Assembly (NCBI GenBank): GCA_947483095.1
Contig: CANKLD010000015.1
Span: forward strand, 1-19,584
Length of the DNA stretch: 19,584 nucleotides
Reading direction: 5' to 3'
Source of the DNA: Bacteroidota bacterium
GTDB lineage: Bacteria > Bacteroidota > Bacteroidia > Flavobacteriales > Flavobacteriaceae
Under the pieces are notes generated by a model that was not told where the DNA came from, ran no database searches, and worked only from the letters and a program-made list of their open reading frames with translations. The translations under genes and the position numbers were made by a program. Of this stretch, positions 1-7,786 are shown piece after piece (position 1 is the first letter of the stretch; every line of letters begins with the position of its first letter).

Positions 1-1152
1 TTGTGTAGATTATTGTTAAAACAACCGGATATTTTATTATTAGATGAGCCAACGAATCACTTGGATGCGGAAAGCGTACTTTGGTTAGAGCAACATTTAG
101 CTCAATATTCTGGGACCGTAATTGCAGTTACTCACGACCGTTATTTTTTAGATAATGTTGCCGGTTGGATTTTAGAATTGGATAGAGGAGAAGGAATTCC
201 TTGGAAAGGAAATTATTCTTCTTGGTTGGACCAAAAATCAACTAGAATGGCACAAGAAGAAAAAGTGGCTTCTAAACGTAGAAAAACATTGGAACGCGAG
301 TTGGATTGGGTTCGTCAAGGATCAAAAGGACGTCAAACGAAACAAAAAGCTCGTTTACAGAATTATGACAAACTTCTAAATGAAGATCAAAAACAACTGG
401 ATGAGAATTTAGAAATCTATATTCCTAATGGACCTAGATTGGGTACCAATGTTATTGAAGCGAATAGTGTTGCCAAATCTTTTGGAGAGAAATTATTATA
501 TGACAACCTGAATTTCACACTTCCTCAAGCGGGAATTGTTGGTATTATTGGTCCAAATGGAGCTGGTAAATCTACTATTTTCAAAATGATAATGGGGGAA
601 GAAAAATCAGATGGAGGAGATTTTAAAATTGGTGAAACAGTAAAAATAGCTTATGTTGATCAATCGCATTCCAATATAAATCCCGAGAAATCTATTTGGG
701 AAAATTTTGCCGATGGTCAGGAATTGATTATGATGGGCGGACGTCAAGTAAATTCTCGTGCTTATTTAAGCCGATTTAATTTTGGCGGAAGCGATCAAAA
801 CAAAAAAGTTTCCATGTTATCTGGTGGAGAAAGAAACCGTTTGCATTTGGCAATGACTTTGAAAGAAGAAGGAAACGTATTGTTATTAGATGAGCCTACC
901 AACGATTTAGATATTAATACACTTCGAGCATTAGAAGAAGGTTTGGAGAATTTTGCTGGTTGTGCCGTTGTAATTTCTCACGACAGATGGTTCTTGGATA
1001 GAATATGCACCCATATTTTAGCATTTGAAGGTAATTCTGAAGTTTACTATTTTGAAGGCGGTTTCTCGGAATACGAAGAAAATAAGAAAAAACGATTGGG
1101 TGGTGATTTAACACCAAAACGATTAAAATATAGAAAATTAATTAGAAATTAA
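1..1152 (+). CDS. ettA: Energy-dependent translational throttle protein EttA (ABC-F ATPase), 5'-truncated by window
   Basis: Soluble ABC-F protein; the family binds the ribosomal E site and gates entry into elongation according to ATP/ADP. The visible 383 residues start inside the first ATPase domain, just before its Walker B (LLLDEP, residues 12-17) and switch histidine (THDR, 44-47). A charged linker rich in Lys/Arg/Glu follows (about 75-145). The second ATPase domain then has Walker A GPNGAGKS (184-191), signature LSGGE (273-277), Walker B LLLDEP (294-299) and SHDR (326-329). Similarity to E. coli EttA is close throughout, including the stretches around DRGEGIPW and FNFGG. EttA is about 555 residues, so roughly 170 N-terminal residues, with the first Walker A and the arm, lie before the window. 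The TTG at position 1 is an internal leucine codon, not a start. The gene has no transmembrane segment and ends at a strong terminator. Confidence 0.95.
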   Translation: MCRLLLKQPDILLLDEPTNHLDAESVLWLEQHLAQYSGTVIAVTHDRYFLDNVAGWILELDRGEGIPWKGNYSSWLDQKSTRMAQEEKVASKRRKTLERELDWVRQGSKGRQTKQKARLQNYDKLLNEDQKQLDENLEIYIPNGPRLGTNVIEANSVAKSFGEKLLYDNLNFTLPQAGIVGIIGPNGAGKSTIFKMIMGEEKSDGGDFKIGETVKIAYVDQSHSNINPEKSIWENFADGQELIMMGGRQVNSRAYLSRFNFGGSDQNKKVSMLSGGERNRLHLAMTLKEEGNVLLLDEPTNDLDINTLRALEEGLENFAGCAVVISHDRWFLDRICTHILAFEGNSEVYYFEGGFSEYEENKKKRLGGDLTPKRLKYRKLIRN

Positions 1153-1155
1153 TTC

Positions 1156-1184
1156 AAAAGAGACCAACTAGGTCTCTTTTTTTT
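1156..1184 (+). terminator. Rho-independent terminator of ettA
   Basis: A perfect 10-bp stem, AAAAGAGACC paired with GGTCTCTTTT, encloses the 5-nt loop AACTA and runs into eight T residues. It begins 4 nt after the ettA stop codon. The A-run on the left arm gives it some ability to act in the opposite direction too. Confidence 0.9.
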
Positions 1185-1213
1185 AAAAACAATTATTTCA
1201 TTAGATTAAAATA

Positions 1214-1422
1214 ATTGTTGTCCGACAAAAACCATGTAATATATGGCGAACCTAACATATACAGTCCCTACGGGACATTTTTAACAGGAACACTTCTTTT
1301 TATTCTACCAACATTTAACCCCTATCGGAGTATATCTCGTAGAGATTACATGTTGGTAAATAGATAGTTATGAAGTTAATTTTTGTCCCGTAGGGACTAT
1401 ACATTTTTTATCGGACAACAAT
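1214..1422. repeat. Foldback (MITE-like) interspersed repeat with terminal inverted repeats
   Basis: The stretch between ettA and the convergent helicase is a nested inverted repeat with no coding capacity. The outer arms are ATTGTTGTCCGA (1214-1225) and its exact complement TCGGACAACAAT (1411-1422), extended imperfectly by A/T-rich bases. Inside each arm is a 13-bp unit, GTCCCTACGGGAC (1264-1276) and GTCCCGTAGGGAC (1385-1397), each self-complementary apart from its centre. Closer in are ACCAACAT (1307-1314) and ATGTTGGT (1350-1357), around further short palindromes such as CTCGTAGAG. I see no obvious target-site duplication. From memory, similar CCCTACGGG-type units recur in flavobacterial intergenic DNA, so a mobilised or dispersed repeat is likely; that part is inference. 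Confidence 0.7.
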
Positions 1423-1443
1423 GGATGAAAATTAGTAACTATT

Positions 1444-2697
1444 TTAATACCAGCGTTTTTTATTTTGTTTTGAATTGGTTGACTTCCTAGATTTATTTGC
1501 TTCACCGCTTCTGTTTGAATTATTTTGTGCAGCCGCAGGAGCTGTTTCTGGACTACCGCTGTGCCAAGGATAAGGATGATCTGAAATAGTTTTTACCTCT
1601 ACTTTTATCAATTTCATAATGTCTTTCCAATACGGGTGTTCATCTTTTCCACAAAAAGAAATTGCAACACCACCATTTCCAGCTCTTCCCGTTCTACCAA
1701 TTCTATGAACATAAGTTTCTGGAATATTAGGTAAATCAAAGTTGATTACAAATGGTAATTGATCAATATCAATTCCTCTTGCTGCAATATCAGTAGCTAC
1801 CAATACACCCACTTCTTTATTTTTAAATGCCTCTAAAACACGTTGGCGCGCATTTTGAGATTTATCACCATGAATTGCTTCAGCGGCAATATTATTTTTT
1901 CGAAGTGCTTTTACCACATTATCAGCACCATGTTTTGTTCTAGAGAAAACCAATACATCCGATAAATTTTCATTTTTTATTAGATGATACAACAAGTTTC
2001 TTTTTTCAGTTTTTTCTACAAAGTAAACACGTTGTTCGACATTTTCTGCTGTTGATGAGACTGGAGAAACAGAAACGGTAGCTGGATCTTGTAAAAACAT
2101 TTCTGCTAATTCTCGAATCGCTATTGGCATGGTAGCCGAAAACAATAAGGTTTGTCTGTTTTTTGGAGTTAGTTTTACAATTTTCTTTACGTCATTTACA
2201 AATCCCATGTCTAGCATTTGATCTGCCTCATCAAGAACCAAGGTATGTAAATGATCTAAATCGATGAATCCTTGTTTGTGTAAATCCAATAAACGCCCTG
2301 GAGTTGCAATTAAAACATCTACACCCCATTTTAAACTATCTACTTGCGGATTTTGAGAAACACCTCCAAATATTGTCAATTGGTTAATGTTGGTATATTT
2401 TGCGTAAGCATCAAAATTTTGTCCTATTTGAACCGCCAATTCCCGGGTAGGAGTTACCACTAAAGCTCTAATTTGTTTTGCTTTTTTTGAAGAACCTACT
2501 ATTCGGTGTAATTGATGTATTATTGGGATCGCAAAAGCGGCGGTTTTTCCAGTACCAGTTTGCGCACAGCCGATGATGTCTTTTCCAGATAAAACGATAG
2601 GAATTGCTTGTTCTTGAATAGGAGTTGCTTCTATATAGCCTAATTCAAATACGGCTTTTTGGATACTTTTTGAAAGTGATAAATCTTCGAATAACAT
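1444..2697 (-). CDS. rhlE: DEAD-box ATP-dependent RNA helicase, RhlE type
   Basis: Cytoplasmic RNA helicase of 417 residues. All core motifs are present in order: Q motif around TPIQEQ (25-30), Walker A AQTGTGKT (45-52), PTRELA (83-88), TPGR (132-135), DEAD (156-159), SAT (187-189), ARGID (306-310) and HRIGRTGR (331-338). The segment FSRTKHGADN (251-260) and the short basic, Ser/Asn/Lys-rich tail after about residue 385 are typical of RhlE rather than CsdA/DeaD. RhlE proteins remodel structured RNA, commonly in ribosome maturation, RNA decay and cold growth. The gene runs convergently with ettA and lies 107 bp downstream of the ureohydrolase gene. It has its own predicted promoter, so it is probably transcribed on its own. 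Confidence 0.92.
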   Translation of the reverse strand: MLFEDLSLSKSIQKAVFELGYIEATPIQEQAIPIVLSGKDIIGCAQTGTGKTAAFAIPIIHQLHRIVGSSKKAKQIRALVVTPTRELAVQIGQNFDAYAKYTNINQLTIFGGVSQNPQVDSLKWGVDVLIATPGRLLDLHKQGFIDLDHLHTLVLDEADQMLDMGFVNDVKKIVKLTPKNRQTLLFSATMPIAIRELAEMFLQDPATVSVSPVSSTAENVEQRVYFVEKTEKRNLLYHLIKNENLSDVLVFSRTKHGADNVVKALRKNNIAAEAIHGDKSQNARQRVLEAFKNKEVGVLVATDIAARGIDIDQLPFVINFDLPNIPETYVHRIGRTGRAGNGGVAISFCGKDEHPYWKDIMKLIKVEVKTISDHPYPWHSGSPETAPAAAQNNSNRSGEANKSRKSTNSKQNKKRWY

Positions 2698-2741
2698 ATT
2701 TTTGATATTTAGAATTCAGTAGTAATTACTTAAATTCTAGG

Positions 2742-2769
2742 CAAAGATAGGTTATATTAATGAAATCAA
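2742..2769 (-). promoter_or_regulatory. Bacteroidetes-type promoter for rhlE
   Basis: Read on the minus strand, TTG (2769-2767) is separated by 17 nt from TATCTTTG (2749-2742), which matches the Bacteroidetes consensus TTG / TAnnTTTG. It would start transcription about 38 nt before the rhlE ATG. Based on consensus only. Confidence 0.55.
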
Positions 2770-2804
2770 GTTTTTAAGAATTAAATCTCGTAAATCATTG
2801 AAGC

Positions 2805-3854
2805 CTATTGATTTTTTAATGGGTTTTCATAATTGGCTTTTACGAAGTCGGTGACAAGGTAACCAATTAATTTTCCAATAAGATGATTGTTTTTTTCTTC
2901 TCCTAAATCTGGTGCGCCTTCGCAAATATGTAAATAGGCTGCATTTTGATTGTTTCCAAAATAGTAAATAAATTGTCGTAATTTTTCAATTGAAAATCCA
3001 CTTAAAGTCATGGCACTACTTGCAATATTTGGAATTGCATCAAGGTCAATTTCTATTCCAAAACGATCTTCTTTGATGAATTCTAAAGCGTTATTCATTT
3101 CAGTTTCAAACTTTTTTTGTTTTCTAATTTGAATTTCATCGTAGGTATTAAATTTCACTCGATCATCAATTTTCTTCAATGAATCTAAAACACTTTTGGA
3201 AGTATGATTTTCATGCAATCCAAAAATAAAATACCGGTTTAAAAATCCTTCCTCGTAAGCATAGGAAAAACCATTGCCACTATGTCTTCCTTCAAGAATT
3301 CTAAAATCAGAATGGGCATCAAAATTAATTGCATTCACAGGTTTCCCAAATGCTAGGGCAGAACCCTTAATGTTTCCGTAGGCATTGTTGTGACCTCCGC
3401 CAATTATTATTGGAATTTTCCCTGCTTTAATAATTTTACAAACGATATGAGAAACTTCTTTATCTATTTTATGTACCAATTGGTTTAAACGCTTTCTATC
3501 AGTATCAGAATTATAATCCAAATGCTGACTTTCGGACATTTCTTCACTTACATTTAGTTGACCTAACACTAATAGTTGACTTCCTTTACAAAAACGATTG
3601 TGTTGAATATTAGCAATACCTTTTATAGCACTTTCCCATGCAGAAGCTGCTCCAGACCGACCGTAATTGGCTTTAATACCAATGTCTTCTGGAATTCCAA
3701 ATAACACATACTTTGCTTCGCAAGAATATAAAAAAGTACTTGAGTCAGTATTTTTTGGCACAGTTAACATTTTCTCACCAAATTTCACTTCTCCAGATCT
3801 GAAGTTGGTCACTTTAGCAAGGTCATTAATTGTGAAGGGAACCAATTTTTCCAT
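2805..3854 (-). CDS. Arginase/formimidoylglutamase-family metallohydrolase (probable HutG-type)
   Basis: Ureohydrolase-fold enzyme of 349 residues, expected to use two Mn2+ ions to hydrolyse a guanidino or formimino group. The metal-binding signature is complete: GGGHNN (152-157, His155), FDAHSD (178-183, Asp179, His181, Asp183) and EIDLDAIP (268-275, Asp270, Asp272), followed by a C-terminal CEGAPD block. The residue after the first ligand His is Asn, where many arginases have Asp. The sequence does not by itself fix the substrate: arginine, agmatine and N-formimino-L-glutamate are all possible. A decayed hutI gene about 1 kb away on the same strand favours formimidoylglutamate hydrolysis in histidine degradation (HutG). 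No signal peptide is seen, so it should be cytoplasmic. It is divergent from the coiled-coil gene, with a 90-bp gap. Confidence 0.8.
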   Translation of the reverse strand: MEKLVPFTINDLAKVTNFRSGEVKFGEKMLTVPKNTDSSTFLYSCEAKYVLFGIPEDIGIKANYGRSGAASAWESAIKGIANIQHNRFCKGSQLLVLGQLNVSEEMSESQHLDYNSDTDRKRLNQLVHKIDKEVSHIVCKIIKAGKIPIIIGGGHNNAYGNIKGSALAFGKPVNAINFDAHSDFRILEGRHSGNGFSYAYEEGFLNRYFIFGLHENHTSKSVLDSLKKIDDRVKFNTYDEIQIRKQKKFETEMNNALEFIKEDRFGIEIDLDAIPNIASSAMTLSGFSIEKLRQFIYYFGNNQNAAYLHICEGAPDLGEEKNNHLIGKLIGYLVTDFVKANYENPLKNQ

Positions 3855-3871
3855 ACCTTATTTAGTTTTGC

Positions 3872-3879
3872 CAAAAATA
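3872..3879 (-). promoter_or_regulatory. Candidate -7 box for the ureohydrolase gene
   Basis: The minus strand reads TATTTTTG, matching TAnnTTTG, 18 nt before the ATG at 3854. No convincing TTG lies at the expected -33 distance, so this is a weak call. Confidence 0.35.
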
Positions 3880-3899
3880 ATATATTTTAATTACTTACG

Positions 3900-3926
3900 T
3901 TGTTAGAATATAAATTATTATTTTCG
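3900..3926 (+). promoter_or_regulatory. Candidate promoter for the coiled-coil protein gene
   Basis: TTG (3900-3902), a 16-nt spacer and TATTTTCG (3919-3926, one mismatch to TAnnTTTG) stand 18 nt before the ATG at 3945. The spacing suits a Bacteroidetes promoter. It lies back to back with the candidate box for the divergent gene. Confidence 0.4.
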
Positions 3927-3944
3927 TAAAAAATTATATTCATT

Positions 3945-4820
3945 ATGGAAAATCAAAGCAACAATTCAAGTCTTAAATCATTAATTATTGTATTGTCTAT
4001 ACTATTTGCTTTAAGCTTAGTATATATTTACAAATTGACGACCGATGTTAATTCTACAGAAACTAAATTAACTACTACTTTATCTGAAAAAGATCAAGTT
4101 ATGAAAGATTTAAAAGATCTTAAAACGACATATGATGCTGCAATTGCTGAAAACACGTCTATTTCAGACGAATTAATTGCCGAAAGGGAAAAAGTGGTTG
4201 CTTTAATGGAAAACTTAAAAAATTCTAATGGAGATGTAGCTAAATTTAAAAAGCAATATTTAGTTTTAGAATCAAAAATGAAAGGTCTAGTTGCTGAAAA
4301 TGAAACTTTAAAGAAAGACAATACCGTATTAAAAGTTCAAAGAGACAGTACTATTGTGGTTCTTGATGAATCAAAAAAGACGAATAAAGAATTAAATGGT
4401 AAAAATGAAGATCTTACTAAAACAGTTGAAAAAGGTTCTAAATTGGCAATAGTAAATTTAAAAACTGCTGCTTTCATTGTTAGAAGTTCAGGTAAAGAAA
4501 TTGCAACTGATAAAGCAAGTCGTGCAGATGTTTTAAAAGTGAGTTTTACAATTGCTGAAAATTCTATTGCTAAATCGGGTGATAGAAAATTTTATGTTCA
4601 AGTAATTGACAGTAAAAATAATGTTATGGGAGAGCGTCAAACAGAGCGTTTCTACGATTTAACTTTAACTTATAGTTTTATTGCAAATGTTAAATTCGAT
4701 AATAAAACCGTAGATTTAGTTAAAAATGTACCCGCTGAAAAATTAGTAAAAGGAACGTTTTTTGTAAATGTTTTTGACAATGGTAAATTGGTTTCTACTA
4801 CTACTTTCACCTTGAAATAA
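3945..4820 (+). CDS. Membrane-anchored coiled-coil protein of unknown function
   Basis: A 291-residue protein that I cannot assign to a characterised family. It has a short polar N-terminus and one hydrophobic segment (about residues 12-29, LIIVLSILFALSLVYIY). This is followed at once by a long Lys/Glu/Asp-rich region (about 33-165) with heptad-like Leu/Val spacing, which should form a coiled coil. A C-terminal section (about 168-291) of alternating hydrophobic and polar residues looks like a small beta-rich domain. The hydrophobic segment could be an uncleaved anchor placing the coiled coil and C-terminal domain in the periplasm; no lipobox cysteine is present. It is monocistronic, with its own candidate promoter and a strong terminator. 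It sits between the ureohydrolase gene and the hutI remnant on the opposite strand, and nothing in it suggests a role in histidine metabolism. Confidence 0.85.
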   Translation: MENQSNNSSLKSLIIVLSILFALSLVYIYKLTTDVNSTETKLTTTLSEKDQVMKDLKDLKTTYDAAIAENTSISDELIAEREKVVALMENLKNSNGDVAKFKKQYLVLESKMKGLVAENETLKKDNTVLKVQRDSTIVVLDESKKTNKELNGKNEDLTKTVEKGSKLAIVNLKTAAFIVRSSGKEIATDKASRADVLKVSFTIAENSIAKSGDRKFYVQVIDSKNNVMGERQTERFYDLTLTYSFIANVKFDNKTVDLVKNVPAEKLVKGTFFVNVFDNGKLVSTTTFTLK

Positions 4821-4836
4821 TTTATTTATTATAATT

Positions 4837-4872
4837 AAAAAAAGGGATTTGTTACTGCAAATCCCTTTTTTT
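4837..4872. terminator. Strong, probably bidirectional terminator
   Basis: A 15-bp perfect stem, AAAAAAAGGGATTTG with CAAATCCCTTTTTTT, has a 6-nt loop (TTACTG). It starts 16 nt after the coiled-coil gene stop and overlaps the last bases of the hutI remnant. The A-run on one side and T-run on the other would let it stop transcription from both directions. Confidence 0.9.
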
Positions 4873-5304
4873 ATTTTACAATTTCACCTTCTATAATAAC
4901 GGAATCTATTAAGTTACTTCCAAAAGCATATGGCAATTACTATATTGAATTTAAAGGTTTCGTAATAATTATATTGGATTTTTTTCAATAGTAATACTAC
5001 CATGAGTTTGAAATATCCATTGCATAGGCACCGTTGATGGCTGTTGCATTTATTGCTTCTTCAGGAGTAATTTACATTTGGTGATTTTCCTTAAATTCTG
5101 ATGGAAATGCATGCGCGCCTAGGAATGTTACTTTAATTGAAGGACAATTTTCCATTTCGCCATAATCAGCAATACTGTTATTTTCAATCATTAAAAAGTA
5201 TTTTTAATAGTCGGTAGCTCCTTCATTTCTGCCACCGAGATTTTTAAAATGCCATTATCACGAACTAGTATACGTTCTTTTATATTGATAATTACTATTT
5301 TCAT
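4871..5304 (-). pseudogene. hutI: Remnant of imidazolonepropionase gene (hutI), multiply disrupted
   Basis: Reading the minus strand gives recognisable pieces of HutI in the right order. The ATG at 5304 opens 37 codons (start MKIVIINIKERILVRD, end LPTIKNTF). A lost base in a T run (about 5192-5197) then shifts the frame to MIENNSIADYGEMENCP. This joins at an ATTAAA stretch (5132-5137) directly to VTFLGAHAFPSEFKENH, so roughly the metal-binding HTH region of the family is missing. A second jump after KENH leads through an in-frame stop (5072-5074) to ITPEEAINATAINGAYAM. Another frameshift near 5001-5005 leads to HGSITI, then shifts again to NIIITKPLNSI, two stops (4937-4942) and LPYAFGSNLIDSVIIEGEIVK before the natural stop at 4873-4871. 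About 434 bp remain of an expected 1.2 kb. A relic -7 box, TAATTTTG, lies at 5365-5358. The enzyme would have opened imidazolone-5-propionate to formimino-glutamate. Confidence 0.88.
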
Positions 5305-5371
5305 AAATGATTTTTAGTAAAAACACTCTGAATTTTGTAATTATTCTTAAATTTAGACAAAATTAGACATT

Positions 5372-6442
5372 GTGAGAAAAATTAAATATAAAAAAGGCAG
5401 AAAAGTTCAACCTTCCATTTTGGAATATACTGGAACACATAAAGACCTGAAAACTCAAATGCAGTTATTTGTTTATGACGACGCAGATTTGACGGAATAT
5501 CCTGATTTTAATATCTTGAAATTCCCTGAAACCCTTGATTTAAAGAGGATAAATTGGTTGAATATTCATGGTTTAAATGATATTGAATTGATTAAATCGA
5601 TAGGTACTTATTTAAATATTGATAATTTTATTTTGGGAGATATTTTAAATACCACCCGAAGAACAAAACTTGATGAACTTGATGATGTTCTTTTTTTTAA
5701 TGTAAAATCGTTGCTTCCAAAAGAAAACTCAGATAATATTTCAGTAGAACAAATTAGTTTTTTGATGAAAGAAGGAATATTAGTTTCATTTCAAGAAAAA
5801 AGAAGTGATTTTTTTACGCATATTCGGGAAAGAATCAGAACTCATTCTGGAATTGTGAGAACAAAAAAAGCAGATTATTTACTTTTTTTATTGTTAGATG
5901 CCATAATGGAAAATTTTTATATTACCATTGAAAATGAAGAAAATAAAGTGGAATTTCTTATAAATTTATCTAAAACAAGCACTGATCCATCAATTTTAGT
6001 TCAAATTGAGAAACATAGAGATAATTTTAATTTTTTAAAACGCTCCATTATTCCATTGCGTGATTCTTTATATTCGATAAAAAGCATTAAAGATGACAAT
6101 GTTTTTAATGCAATTGCTCCTGAAAATTTTAGCTTTTTCTCTCGACTTCATCAAAAAAGTTTAGAACTTTTAGATCAAATAGATGATGATATGGTGACAC
6201 TTGATAGTGCTTCCAACTTCTTCTTCTCATCACAGAATCATAAAATGAATGAGGTGATGAAAACACTCACGGTAATTTCGGCAATTTTTATTCCGTTAAC
6301 TTTTATTGTAGGTGTTTATGGAATGAATTTTGAAAATATGCCCGAATTGAAATATACTAATGGTTATTATATTGTAATTGTAGCTATGTTTACACTTGCT
6401 ATAGGAATGGTTTATTATTTTAAAAAACGAAATTGGTTTTAA
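5372..6442 (+). CDS. corA: CorA-type magnesium/divalent cation transporter
   Basis: Inner-membrane channel protein of 356 residues, near the usual CorA length. A large soluble N-terminal domain (about 1-290, with long helical charged segments) is followed by two transmembrane helices (about 298-316 and 332-350). The hallmark YGMN motif (316-319) is at the end of the first helix, and a short Lys/Arg-rich tail (KKRNW) closes the protein. The family forms pentamers that let Mg2+ (some members Co2+, Ni2+ or Zn2+) enter the cell. The start is GTG; no in-frame ATG lies nearby upstream, and the reading frame fits the family N-terminus. It is divergent from the hutI remnant and converges on the ALDH gene with only 3 bp between the stops. 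No clear terminator is visible at that junction. Confidence 0.93.
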   Translation: MRKIKYKKGRKVQPSILEYTGTHKDLKTQMQLFVYDDADLTEYPDFNILKFPETLDLKRINWLNIHGLNDIELIKSIGTYLNIDNFILGDILNTTRRTKLDELDDVLFFNVKSLLPKENSDNISVEQISFLMKEGILVSFQEKRSDFFTHIRERIRTHSGIVRTKKADYLLFLLLDAIMENFYITIENEENKVEFLINLSKTSTDPSILVQIEKHRDNFNFLKRSIIPLRDSLYSIKSIKDDNVFNAIAPENFSFFSRLHQKSLELLDQIDDDMVTLDSASNFFFSSQNHKMNEVMKTLTVISAIFIPLTFIVGVYGMNFENMPELKYTNGYYIVIVAMFTLAIGMVYYFKKRNWF

Positions 6443-6445
6443 AAA

Positions 6446-7786
6446 TTACATCCATTTTAATATTTTTTTAATTTGCGCAAGCTTTCCTTTGTAAGGAGCA
6501 TATCTCATTGGTAGATCAAGCCAATTTGCCTTTTTTACAATTGCTTTTTTGTGTGAAAAAGTATCAAAACTCATTTTTCCATGATAGGCACCAATTCCAG
6601 AATGACCAACACCTCCAAAGGGCAATCTATTATTGGAAAAATGAATTACAGTATCGTTAATACAACCACCACCGAATGAGAATTTCTGTATTATCTTTTC
6701 TGCAAATTTGTTTTTTGTGGTAAATACATAAAGCGATAATGGTTTTTCATATTTTGTAATAATGTCATCCAATTCTGATTCATTTTCGTAAGATATTATT
6801 GGTAAAATTGGGCCAAATATTTCCTCTTTCATTACCGGACTATCAAATGATGATTCTTCAATTAGAGTAGGAGCTAAGTAGCAATCTTCTGAGTTATTTT
6901 GGCCTCCAAAAAGTATTTTTTCTGGTTCAATTAGGCTCTTTAATCGATCCCAATTTCTAGTATTTATAATGCGAGTATAATCAGGTGATAATTCAGGGTT
7001 ATCGGAATAGGCATTAGTGATTTCTTGCTTTAAATGCTCAACCAATTGTAATTTTACCTTTTTTTGAACCAATAAATAATCGGGTGCAATACAAGTTTGA
7101 CCTGCATTTATGAATTTTCCCCAAACAATTCTTTTGGCAGCTAATTTAATGTTGGCTGTTTCATCAATAATACAAGGGTTTTTCCCTCCTAATTCTAATG
7201 TTACAGGAGTTATGTATTCAGCGGCAGCTTTTGCAACAATTTTTCCAACCGCTACACTTCCTGTAAAAAAGATATAATCCCATTTTTGAGACAATAGATT
7301 TTGAGAAACTTCAACACCACCCTCAATTACTTCTACATGGTTTTTTGAAAAGACTTTTGAAATAATTTCAGCAATAATACTGGATGTATTTGGAGTCAAT
7401 TCAGATGGTTTTAAAACGACTGAATTTCCTGCTGCAACGGCAGCAATTAATGGGCATAATGCGAGTTGGAATGGATAATTCCAAGGTGAAATTAGTAAGA
7501 CTTTTCCGTAAGGTTCGTTATAAATAAAGTCACTTGATGGAAAATTCAATATTGATGGAAGTACTCTTTTTGGTTTTGCCCAACTTTTAATATTCTTAAT
7601 AGTATTTTTTAAATCGCCAATTACATAATTAGTTTCGGTTAAAACCGCCTCAAATTCAGGTTTTTTAAAATCTTTATATAAAGCCTCAATTATTCGTTTT
7701 TCATTTTCCTCAATTGAAAATAATAGTCTTATTAATGTCTCTTTTCTAAATTGAATATTTGATTTAAAATTCATTTTTAAATTCAT
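6446..7786 (-). CDS. Aldehyde dehydrogenase, class 3-like
   Basis: NAD(P)+-dependent aldehyde dehydrogenase of 446 residues. The shortened length and sequence pattern match the class 3 / fatty-aldehyde type. Visible motifs are SPWNYPF (100-106), cofactor-contacting KPSE (126-129), FTGS (174-177), ELGGK (198-202, general base Glu198) and GQTC (229-232, nucleophile Cys232). A C-terminal GGVGHSGIG block is also typical of class 3 enzymes. The substrate is probably a medium or long-chain or aromatic aldehyde, but this cannot be read from the sequence. Its ATG (7786) directly follows the stop of the upstream outer-membrane gene with no intervening base, so translation is probably coupled. A second in-frame Met at residue 5 is an alternative start. 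Confidence 0.92.
   Translation of the reverse strand: MNLKMNFKSNIQFRKETLIRLLFSIEENEKRIIEALYKDFKKPEFEAVLTETNYVIGDLKNTIKNIKSWAKPKRVLPSILNFPSSDFIYNEPYGKVLLISPWNYPFQLALCPLIAAVAAGNSVVLKPSELTPNTSSIIAEIISKVFSKNHVEVIEGGVEVSQNLLSQKWDYIFFTGSVAVGKIVAKAAAEYITPVTLELGGKNPCIIDETANIKLAAKRIVWGKFINAGQTCIAPDYLLVQKKVKLQLVEHLKQEITNAYSDNPELSPDYTRIINTRNWDRLKSLIEPEKILFGGQNNSEDCYLAPTLIEESSFDSPVMKEEIFGPILPIISYENESELDDIITKYEKPLSLYVFTTKNKFAEKIIQKFSFGGGCINDTVIHFSNNRLPFGGVGHSGIGAYHGKMSFDTFSHKKAIVKKANWLDLPMRYAPYKGKLAQIKKILKWM

Noticed and set aside
1..3. TTG at the first base as a start codon
   Set aside because: The residues that follow match the interior of EttA just before Walker B; the gene begins before the window.
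3667..3906. Plus-strand 79-codon frame overlapping the ureohydrolase start and divergent gap
   Set aside because: Antisense to a conserved enzyme start, no recognisable domain or start context.
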